The notes beneath the pieces were generated by a model. The model saw nothing but the letters and a program-made list of their open reading frames with translations, ran no database searches and was not told the origin of the DNA. From a virus, in the IMG/VR virus record IMGVR_UViG_3300027836_000327, positions 1-32,250 of that record: a DNA stretch of 32,250 bases, one strand, 5' to 3'. The first letter of the stretch is position 1. Each line of letters begins with the position of its first letter. The translations under genes were made by a program, and so were the position numbers. Below, piece by piece: positions 22,287 through 28,519 of this stretch.

Positions 22287-22450
22287 ACTAGTTCCTCAAC
22301 AATCCCCAATACTTCTGCCATAATAAAACAGACACCTGCCATTAACAAGTTACCTGTAATTAAACACCCGCCGGCAACAATACGGATTGCGCTTTTTGCA
22401 AGGCTAACATAAAAATGTCCCTTGCTTGTATCCTTAGGTTGAACTTCCAT
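22283..22450 (-). CDS. 55-residue membrane protein
   Basis: A short gene of 55 codons. It starts MEVQPKDTSKGHFYVSLAKS and has a hydrophobic stretch at about 20-50 (AIRIVAGGCLITGNLLMAGV, CFIMAEVLGIV), so one long or two short membrane helices are likely. GGAGAAAAAGA lies directly before the ATG at 22448-22450, a strong ribosome site. It overlaps the end of the 240-aa gene by 17 bases and the 63-aa gene by four (ATGA), filling what would otherwise be a gap of about 147 bases. I recall similar sequences ending in AEVLGIVEE in T4-like marine phages. Function unknown. Confidence 0.78.
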   Translation of the reverse strand: MEVQPKDTSKGHFYVSLAKSAIRIVAGGCLITGNLLMAGVCFIMAEVLGIVEELV

Positions 22451-23156
22451 TCTTTTTCTCCAGTAGTTTTCGTGTTCTTAAATATAGCCGATCAAATGTC
22501 CATTGCCAACCTTTTTGTTTGTTAAACTCATCTGGACTCATAACAATGTGTTTAATGCTTATATTAACATTTTCTAGCGGAATAAAGTTAACTATCGGCT
22601 GTCCTGCTCGTAATGTAATTTCATGCATTTGATCAACCTTAGGTAAAAGCATAATAACGTTGGATGAACGTTGATATTTAAATTCAATATTGCCCGGAGG
22701 AATAATATAATCCATTGGGTTTTCTTTATGCCATATTGGGTCTACCATTACAAACGGAACCATTCTATCAGTTTTAATAAACCACGGACTAGTTAGTTTT
22801 ACGTTTACTTGCCCATTAAATCCGCCCGGGTATTGATGTTGGGGGTGCGAGTTCCACACTTCATTGTGTCGTGCGCTCGGTGTAGTAACGGTTACTAACT
22901 TCTCGTGGTCCCATGCAATTTTATGATCTTGCCACAGGGGTAAGGTTATACCTCGTTTATAAAAGTCATTAAGTCCTGGGCATACTCGAAGTGTCTCAAC
23001 CTCGTGGTGCGGATTTAATTTTACAGTTGGGGGTATTCTCTCAATCCACTCAGGGAAAGATGCTCTTGCCTCAGTAATAGGGAATAAGTCAATAAGCTCT
23101 TGACTTCCTGTATAACATCGTATTTCTAATTTAGGAGATTGTTTCCAAAACATCAT
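22434..23156 (-). CDS. Conserved phage protein, paralogue of 20420-21184
   Basis: A 240-residue protein starting MMFWKQSPKLEIRCYTG. It shares an ordered set of landmarks with the 254-aa protein: RVCPGLNDFYKRG, LPLWQDHKIAW, SHPQHQYPGGF, VNVKLTSPWFIKTD and a late QPIVNFIPLE. The N-terminal third (FPEWIERIPPTVKLNPHH) is Pro-rich. The two flank gp44 and two small genes, consistent with a duplication that later diverged; one copy keeps extra cysteines. The start overlaps the cytidylyltransferase stop by four bases (ATGA). No catalytic motif is evident, and I know of no function for the family. Confidence 0.82.
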   Translation of the reverse strand: MMFWKQSPKLEIRCYTGSQELIDLFPITEARASFPEWIERIPPTVKLNPHHEVETLRVCPGLNDFYKRGITLPLWQDHKIAWDHEKLVTVTTPSARHNEVWNSHPQHQYPGGFNGQVNVKLTSPWFIKTDRMVPFVMVDPIWHKENPMDYIIPPGNIEFKYQRSSNVIMLLPKVDQMHEITLRAGQPIVNFIPLENVNISIKHIVMSPDEFNKQKGWQWTFDRLYLRTRKLLEKKNGSST

Positions 23157-23566
23157 TTTTTATTTGCCTCTGCGTCTATTACACGCTGTCTTAGTTCTGT
23201 TGTTGAAAAACTATGCCTGCGTTGATTAAAATAAAATTCCATAGGAATATCGTGTCCGGTAAATTCTTTACCTTTGTATTCCTCTCCTAATATTCTAATA
23301 TCTATTTGGAACGAAAGCAATATATCTCTCAGTTCTTTTTCTGTAGAATACGGAATAATTTGATCTACAAACTTGCAGGCCTTCAACTGCGCCCAGCGTT
23401 CAAATACACCTTGTATCGGTTTGTTTTTAGTATTGGGGCGATCAGTTGTTGGATCTGTTTGTAATCCAACAATTAAAAACTCGCATTTTTTCTTTGCTTC
23501 TTCGAGCATTAAAATGTGCCCTGCGTGAAACAAATCAAAGGTTGAACATGTAAATCCTATTTTCAT
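23153..23566 (-). CDS. Cytidylyltransferase-like protein (TagD/RfaE-C family)
   Basis: A 137-residue single-domain nucleotidyltransferase. MKIGFTCSTFDLFHAGH holds the HxGH signature at 14-17. KKKCEFLIVGLQTDPTTD follows, then the Lys/Arg segment NKPIQGVFERWAQLKAC and the terminal FSTTELRQRV, the STTxxR motif. This matches glycerol-3-phosphate cytidylyltransferase and the C-terminal domain of RfaE/HldE, enzymes that make CDP- or ADP-activated sugars and polyols. The true substrate cannot be read. The ATG at 23566 is chosen because the fold begins there and a consensus promoter ends six bases upstream, so the mRNA may be leaderless; an in-frame extension to 23617 would run back through the terminator hairpin. 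It is a second HxGH gene, distinct from 7841-9295. Confidence 0.88.
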   Translation of the reverse strand: MKIGFTCSTFDLFHAGHILMLEEAKKKCEFLIVGLQTDPTTDRPNTKNKPIQGVFERWAQLKACKFVDQIIPYSTEKELRDILLSFQIDIRILGEEYKGKEFTGHDIPMEFYFNQRRHSFSTTELRQRVIDAEANKK

Positions 23567-23572
23567 CTTCTT

Positions 23573-23601
23573 ATTATACAGAAAAAAATAGAGCTCGTCA
23601 A
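23573..23601 (-). promoter_or_regulatory. Consensus sigma-70 promoter nested in a terminator
   Basis: TTGACG (23601-23596), a 17-base spacer and TATAAT (23578-23573) on the minus strand. The -35 covers the hairpin loop of the terminator for the preceding gene, and the spacer holds its T-run. Six bases separate the -10 from the ATG at 23566, so the expected +1 is the A of that ATG. Confidence 0.82.
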
Positions 23602-23611
23602 GAGCTCTATT
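23582..23611 (-). terminator. Rho-independent terminator after the co-chaperonin gene
   Basis: In the RNA sense AATAGAGCTC, loop TTGAC, GAGCTCTATT and then a run of seven T (23588-23582). The 10-bp perfect stem begins 19 bases after the stop codon at 23630. It is the clearest intrinsic terminator in the window. Confidence 0.88.
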
Positions 23612-23629
23612 GTTCAAAGTGTCTTTAAA

Positions 23630-24016
23630 TTAGAAAGACGGGCTACTAAAGTCAAAGTTGTTTTCAACGCGATGGGTTTCAATCCCAAACCCAGCTTCAC
23701 CTGGGTTGTCGTCCGATACCAGCATGATTGCTTTGGTATCGACCATTCTAATGATAACTTCGTTACCAGTTTCGTCCTCGACGGTTATACCACGAGTCCA
23801 TCGACCATGTTCTACATAGATCCAGTCACCAATCTTAACATCGTGCTGTTCCGGGCCAACTGCCCACACTTTGCCCCACCTAGGTCTAACACCTTCACTC
23901 TTACCATCGTCAGATGCAATAAAGATACCACTTTTGGTAGTTTGAGAACCAAAATACATATCAGTAATCATTACCTTGTCGTGTAAGGGTGTTATTTTAC
24001 CTTTAACTACGTTCAT
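23630..24016 (-). CDS. 31: GroES/gp31-like co-chaperonin
   Basis: A 128-residue co-chaperonin. KITPLHDKVMITDMYFG (7-23) begins the GroES beta-barrel. QTTKSGIFIASDDGKSEG holds the mobile loop that contacts GroEL, and VGPEQHDVKIGDWIYVEHG is the typical second barrel motif. The final 20 residues (GIETHRVENNFDFSSPSF) are an extension beyond GroES. T4 gp31 replaces host GroES and enlarges the GroEL cage for folding major capsid protein gp23; the same role is likely here. The gene starts one base before the end of the 92-aa gene (TAATG) and ends at a strong terminator. Confidence 0.9.
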   Translation of the reverse strand: MNVVKGKITPLHDKVMITDMYFGSQTTKSGIFIASDDGKSEGVRPRWGKVWAVGPEQHDVKIGDWIYVEHGRWTRGITVEDETGNEVIIRMVDTKAIMLVSDDNPGEAGFGIETHRVENNFDFSSPSF

Positions 24017-24294
24017 TATTCGTTGCCTTCCGGATCCATATCTTGTGCAATAATTGCTTTTCGAGTTACTACTTCTTCTTTTGGAGCAGTAGGATTATCT
24101 TGGTAATATTCTTTAAGGACGTCTTCACGCTTCTTAACTATCTTGCCACCTGCGCCTAGTTCGTCGCCCCGTGCATTTACACGGACATTACCTACTGCTA
24201 CAGTGTTTTCGTTTTGCAGAGCTAGTTTGCTCATATCAACTTCTTTACCTTGCATTGAGCGGTAAACTTGTCGTTGTTGTTCTTTCATTGCCAT
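24016..24294 (-). CDS. Conserved T4-like phage protein, unknown function
   Basis: A 92-residue, highly charged protein. KEQQRQVYRSMQGKEVDMSK (4-23) is followed by GNVRVNARGDELGAGGKIV and an acidic tail. No membrane segment or catalytic motif is seen; the composition suggests an extended or disordered protein that binds a partner. I recall close relatives in many T4-like marine phages, usually of unknown function. AAGGAGATTAAT before ATG 24294 is an excellent ribosome site. The gene overlaps the co-chaperonin start by one base, so the two are cotranscribed and stop at the terminator near 23582. Confidence 0.8.
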   Translation of the reverse strand: MAMKEQQRQVYRSMQGKEVDMSKLALQNENTVAVGNVRVNARGDELGAGGKIVKKREDVLKEYYQDNPTAPKEEVVTRKAIIAQDMDPEGNE

Positions 24295-24321
24295 ATTAAT
24301 CTCCTTGGATTATAGTATTAC

Positions 24322-24834
24322 TTATCTCAGGAATTCCTGCCAGTCTAAATTATATTTGATGCTATCAATCTTATGAACACCAATTAGATATAAAACATAG
24401 CTAGCTACACTAGATCCTCGACCAACACCCCATACTATGTTATTGGCTCGCATTGTATCTACAAAATATTTGAGCCAGCGGAGCAAATCTAGCATACTTC
24501 TGTCTCTAAATGCAGTTAACTCTTCTTCAACCCTAGTAAAGTTTGGATCCCAGGGCGGACATTGTTCCAAGATCCAATTTTCAATATCCATAAGTTTATA
24601 TTCTGATGGCATTTTCCATTGCTCTTGCCATGCGTTATCTAACTGTTCAACTGTTAGTGTTGGAGTATTAATAGGATCAAAAAATTTAATATTAGTCTGC
24701 TGTTCTAACGCCAATATATTAGCGGTGCGCTCTTCTACAAATGTAGTATCGTTAGATATTTGATAACCTTTGTATAAGGCATCAAACAAGTCTTGTTCGT
24801 TAAAAATTGGGTTTGAGTATTTGTCTAGGCGCAT
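24322..24834 (-). CDS. DNA polymerase III alpha-like fragment protein
   Basis: A 170-residue protein whose C-terminal 45 residues closely resemble the palm entrance of bacterial DNA polymerase III alpha. GVGRGSSVASYVLYLIGVHK (136-155) is followed by IDSIKYNLDWQEFLR, against [22 protein letters not shown] and FDLLFERFLN in E. coli. The phage protein stops just before the place where the catalytic Asp pair (PDFDVDF) would follow, so it cannot be an active C-family polymerase alone. Upstream it has NPIFNEQDLFDALYKGY and a helical region. A TTGACA-N17-TAAAAT promoter puts the ATG at about +1. It might be a nucleotide-binding or regulatory relic; its downstream half may be encoded elsewhere. Confidence 0.72.
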   Translation of the reverse strand: MRLDKYSNPIFNEQDLFDALYKGYQISNDTTFVEERTANILALEQQTNIKFFDPINTPTLTVEQLDNAWQEQWKMPSEYKLMDIENWILEQCPPWDPNFTRVEEELTAFRDRSMLDLLRWLKYFVDTMRANNIVWGVGRGSSVASYVLYLIGVHKIDSIKYNLDWQEFLR

Positions 24835-24841
24835 AGCCTAT

Positions 24842-24870
24842 ATTTTACTGCACATTGATCAGTTTGTCAA
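24842..24870 (-). promoter_or_regulatory. Sigma-70-type promoter for the Pol III-like gene
   Basis: TTGACA (24870-24865), a 17-base spacer and TAAAAT (24847-24842) on the minus strand, lying within the end of the 76-aa gene. Seven bases separate the -10 from the ATG at 24834, so transcripts should begin at or beside the start codon. Confidence 0.72.
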
Positions 24871-25075
24871 GATCTTTATTACGTTTTTCAAACTGATTTT
24901 GCCACATCTTGGCTTGACGCTGGCTTAGTTCTTGTTTATACAAATCCAACAGCATGGTAACTTGGTGCTGGACTTCATAATTTGAAGTCATGAAATATTT
25001 GCGAGTTAGTTCTTGAATTTTATTCTCTAACTCGCTATCTTTCAACGCTGATAAATTATCACAGAGTGGATGCAT
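24845..25075 (-). CDS. Small conserved phage protein, unknown function
   Basis: A 76-residue helical protein starting MHPLCDNLSALKDSELENKI. TRKYFMTSNYEVQHQVTMLL and LYKQELSQRQAKMWQNQFEK predict two long amphipathic helices, perhaps a coiled-coil dimer. ATG at 25073-25075 is chosen; an in-frame TTG at 25081 is the alternative. It overlaps the end of the 201-aa fibre-region gene by 17 bases, so translation is probably coupled, and no separate ribosome site is seen. I recall similar small proteins in T4-like marine phages. Its 3' end contains the promoter of the next gene. Confidence 0.75.
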   Translation of the reverse strand: MHPLCDNLSALKDSELENKIQELTRKYFMTSNYEVQHQVTMLLDLYKQELSQRQAKMWQNQFEKRNKDLDKLINVQ

Positions 25076-25664
25076 CAACAAATTCGCCTATTTTTCTTAA
25101 AAAGACTTTTGGAGTTGAATCGCTACCAGTGTATGTCCATGCTTCGACAACCACAGGATCACCTTCTTTGGCTAACACAAATGTAGGAATATTAGAACCG
25201 TCGACGTTGATGTCGCTAGTAATATACATTGCACCGCTATTGTTTGTCTTTACAGTTACGTTAACATCTGCTGAACTGTTAGTATTATACAAGTGAACAC
25301 GAATGCTAGCATACTTGCCGCTTGCTGGCCAGTTAGTGAATTGAATACCACGGCCGTCGACGTTAAAACCAACTGCCTGTAACGGCCCGTTGTTTAAACT
25401 AACTTCTTGTAATGCTGAACCGTTTGGAATTACGTAGGTTGTTCCGTAAAACTTGTTGTAAGTTGCGTTAGTAAGTGTGTTAGCGTTGAAGTCGTTTGTG
25501 GCGTTCTTCTTAGCGGTGTTTGTTTCTAACGTAGTGATATCTGCTTCTGCTTGTGCAATAGCATTCTTGATAGCAGCAAAATTTCCTCTGAAACCCTGGC
25601 TGTTATTATCTTGCCCTGCAACCGGGTAAGTTTCGTCAATCGCTGCGTAATTTAAAGTGCTCAT
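25059..25664 (-). CDS. Fibre-region virion protein, 201 aa
   Basis: A 201-residue protein. The N-terminus has DETYPVAGQDNNSQGFRGNF followed by AAIKNAIAQAEADITTLETN, a recurring signature of fibre-associated proteins in T4-like marine phages (a short motif then a trimeric-type coiled coil). The C-terminal two thirds is beta-rich and Asn/Thr/Gly-rich, as in receptor-contact or tip domains. A GATAAATA late promoter lies 30 bases before ATG 25664, inside the end of the 951-aa gene, so it can be expressed separately. The 170-aa protein at 31674 has an equivalent N-terminal phrase (YPNDGTGDDLYTAFTKVK), suggesting related attachment modules. Exact role unknown. Confidence 0.75.
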   Translation of the reverse strand: MSTLNYAAIDETYPVAGQDNNSQGFRGNFAAIKNAIAQAEADITTLETNTAKKNATNDFNANTLTNATYNKFYGTTYVIPNGSALQEVSLNNGPLQAVGFNVDGRGIQFTNWPASGKYASIRVHLYNTNSSADVNVTVKTNNSGAMYITSDINVDGSNIPTFVLAKEGDPVVVEAWTYTGSDSTPKVFLRKIGEFVDASTL

Positions 25665-28516
25665 ATTGTTATCCTATCGTTTCTGAATACGAGATATTTA
25701 TCTCGTGCGTAACCGTCCACGGCATCAATTAAGTAGCGGTCAACTGTATACTCTAAGGATTTAAAATCAAATCCACTGTATTTTATGTTTAAAATTATAT
25801 CGTCTGCTGTGCCTAGCTTACAGTAGCAAATTGGTAATGCCAGCTGAAAGTCTAACTCTTGCTTACCGCCTGGTTGAATACTGCGCATCCATAACGGCAA
25901 GTAGTTTCGTTCAGTAACACCCACTTCCTGTAGTCTGCGCTTCCAGTTAGTTATACTATTTGGGAAGTAGGTAGCAGCCTGAGGATCTGACACTAAGTAG
26001 CCTTGGCTATTAATGTTAATACTCATATCAGGACGTTCTTTATACGGACGGTCTTCTACTAAACTAGTAGGATTCGCTCGGCTGTCCCAGAAGTTAATCT
26101 TACTATCAATCCGAATAGTGTCAGTTTGTCTACCTAGATGGTTTAGCTGTTGTGGCAATACTCTACCGTTAGGTTCTAATGGGTCGATCATTCTCACATA
26201 AACAACTTCGTATACTTGATTATATGTTCCCGGAATTACTGCAACTGCTTTTGTAATTTCACCAAACTGTAAAGTCTTACGTTTATGGTTCAAGCCCATG
26301 GCACCAACATACGCTGCACTTTCGGTAGTTTCTACACCTGCGTAAATTAATACTTTTAAATCTCGCTGAACTCCAAAGTTAGTATCGTTTGGTCTATATA
26401 TACTAGACGGAGTAAACACTGTGCTATCTGTAATAAAGTTCTTCCATACTGCACGTTGGTCTAATTTTAGCAACGGCTTAATAGAAATATTGCTGTATAG
26501 TCTGTTATTTGGTGTAGTTACATTTAATGTAAAAGTCTTAATACTAGCACTAAATCCAAATTGATCTCTTGCTTTAACATCGAACGTGTATGAACGATCA
26601 ACTGTAGTTGTTCCACCGTCTAGTAAAAAGTCAGTTGATAAATTAGTATCAAATGTAATTAGACCTGCACCGTCTTCGTTGTTGTATTGATTTACTTTAC
26701 CTACAATTTCTCCGCTCAGGTCTAATACCAACCCCGGTGGAAAGCCACCGTTAGCTACACTAACAGTTCCTGACAGTGCAGGTAATCTAGTTTCGTTTCT
26801 ATATGAAACTGTAGTAGTTGTGCAATTTATTACTGAGTAGGTTCCGTTATATGCAGGAACACTCATGCCGGTGATATTAATCATAGACCCAACAATATAC
26901 GGCACCTCAAACTGTTGAGGGAATGTTAATGTGGTTATAACACCGTCACCCGCTAATCCGCCTTGTTGACTGCAAGTTGGCAATACTTCGCTAGCACCTA
27001 CCATCGGAGTCCACGTAGTTATTTGCCAAGGAAACTCAACATCATCAACTGATTTATAGTATTGATTAAGACCTAATTTCCTAAATGTCCAAAAGAATCC
27101 ACTCCACACAATGCTTAGTGTATCTAGAACATAACTATTCTTTCCGTTAACTTTACTACCTAACACTAGAGTTTGATTAAATGCAGCTTCGCCACATCCA
27201 GTAATTGATACATTTGATGTTGCAGGATTAATATTAACAGTTACCGGCAGCGCATTTGTTTGAACAGTGTATACTACAATTGCATCTGTTACGGTTGTAG
27301 TGGCAGAAAGACTCAGGGTTGATATAAAGTTGGCATCAATGGCTCCTAAGTTACTATCAGTGTTCCATGTAATAACGCTATCAATTTCGCCTATGATGTT
27401 AACATAGAATGTTCGCTCGGTTGTAACAACGTCGTCGTTAGTTCCGTAACGTGTTGCTACAATAGTCCAGCTGTATGTTTTTGTAATAGCAGGCTGATAA
27501 GGAACTGTTCCAAATACTTCAGCTGTAGTTGGGTCAAATTGTGTGCCTGGAGGTAGTTTAGCAATCTCTTCTTCAGTCATGCTATAAATTATTACACCTG
27601 CCGTAATTGCATCAAACGTGTCTAGGATAAACGAAATATAATTATTAGCTCTACGTGTTCCTAAATTAGCAGGAGTAGTCCAGATAGGAGCACGTAGATA
27701 GTTTACATCTGCTGTAAACAGTCCTGAGTTAACAGGGAATGCAATATTGTCAGCTCGGAAATAATCATCGCCCACAACAAAAATTCTAAATTTACGTTTA
27801 GTAATACTATCACCGTCTGTAACCGTTACAATAAATTCGTAGTTACGGTTTAACTTCTTAGGAGGTTTATTTGGTAATGCAAAGTCGTAGTAAACTAAAT
27901 CATAAATGTATGAGTCATATCCGTTTGTTGGGCGATAACCAAAGTCGTATGCTACATTATCATAATACGTATTATCGTATGAACCGTCGCCGTCGGCAAC
28001 TTTAATCGATAATGCTGGCTGAACAAATCCTGTAATTCGCCCTTGCTGTGTTAAAATTAGGCCAGGCGGTAATTCGCCATCATCACTTGCAATAAAATAA
28101 CTTAGTATCTGCCCGGCCGCAGTGTCAGTATCAATTGCAGCAATTTGATAATCAACAAACGAACTATCTAACACATACAGCTGGTCATTACTGCCGAGTT
28201 TTAAATCACCCGCAGCAGTAATAAACAACGGACTGTCTGGTCCCACAACTGTAATTTTAAATGTTCTATCAGATATCCCTGTAGAATGACTTGCTCTAAT
28301 GCAGAATGTATAAGTTGTATCTCTTGCAACTTCACCGGATGTTCCGATGATAGCTCCGTTTTCGATGCGAAGCCCTGGTGGCAAACTTCCAGAAATTACT
28401 GTAAATGTTGTTCCGTCAGGAACACTATCTACCGGTAACGGTAAATTTTGCTGCAGACGTTCTTGAAACGTCCCAAACGTGTATCCGGATGGTTGTGTCC
28501 AAACATTTAAAGCCAT
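25661..28516 (-). CDS. Large Ig-like-repeat tail-fibre/adhesin protein
   Basis: A 951-residue extracellular-type protein with repeated Ig/cadherin-like modules. At least four copies of the xPPGL...G(x)I(x)G signature of He_PIG-like domains appear: LPPGLRIENGAIIGTSG (near 50), LPPGLILTQQGRITG (near 155), LPPGTQFDPTTAEVFG (near 320) and FPPGLVLDLSGEIVG (near 600), each followed by a strand such as TYTFCIRASHSTG. The C-terminal 280 residues form a different domain (FTPSSIYRPNDTNFGVQRDL and following) that I recall from T4-like marine phage structural proteins. No signal peptide. The role is probably a fibre or whisker reaching the host surface. It begins three bases after the subtilase gene and overlaps the 201-aa gene by four bases. 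Confidence 0.85.
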   Translation of the reverse strand: MALNVWTQPSGYTFGTFQERLQQNLPLPVDSVPDGTTFTVISGSLPPGLRIENGAIIGTSGEVARDTTYTFCIRASHSTGISDRTFKITVVGPDSPLFITAAGDLKLGSNDQLYVLDSSFVDYQIAAIDTDTAAGQILSYFIASDDGELPPGLILTQQGRITGFVQPALSIKVADGDGSYDNTYYDNVAYDFGYRPTNGYDSYIYDLVYYDFALPNKPPKKLNRNYEFIVTVTDGDSITKRKFRIFVVGDDYFRADNIAFPVNSGLFTADVNYLRAPIWTTPANLGTRRANNYISFILDTFDAITAGVIIYSMTEEEIAKLPPGTQFDPTTAEVFGTVPYQPAITKTYSWTIVATRYGTNDDVVTTERTFYVNIIGEIDSVITWNTDSNLGAIDANFISTLSLSATTTVTDAIVVYTVQTNALPVTVNINPATSNVSITGCGEAAFNQTLVLGSKVNGKNSYVLDTLSIVWSGFFWTFRKLGLNQYYKSVDDVEFPWQITTWTPMVGASEVLPTCSQQGGLAGDGVITTLTFPQQFEVPYIVGSMINITGMSVPAYNGTYSVINCTTTTVSYRNETRLPALSGTVSVANGGFPPGLVLDLSGEIVGKVNQYNNEDGAGLITFDTNLSTDFLLDGGTTTVDRSYTFDVKARDQFGFSASIKTFTLNVTTPNNRLYSNISIKPLLKLDQRAVWKNFITDSTVFTPSSIYRPNDTNFGVQRDLKVLIYAGVETTESAAYVGAMGLNHKRKTLQFGEITKAVAVIPGTYNQVYEVVYVRMIDPLEPNGRVLPQQLNHLGRQTDTIRIDSKINFWDSRANPTSLVEDRPYKERPDMSININSQGYLVSDPQAATYFPNSITNWKRRLQEVGVTERNYLPLWMRSIQPGGKQELDFQLALPICYCKLGTADDIILNIKYSGFDFKSLEYTVDRYLIDAVDGYARDKYLVFRNDRITI
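25695..25702 (-). promoter_or_regulatory. Late promoter (GATAAATA) in a short inverted repeat
   Basis: GATAAATA 30 bases before the ATG at 25664, inside the last codons of the 951-aa gene. It is embedded in CGAGATA-AA-TATCTCG (25705-25690), a 7-bp inverted repeat not seen at the other three late boxes. Confidence 0.5.
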
Positions 28517-28519
28517 ATA

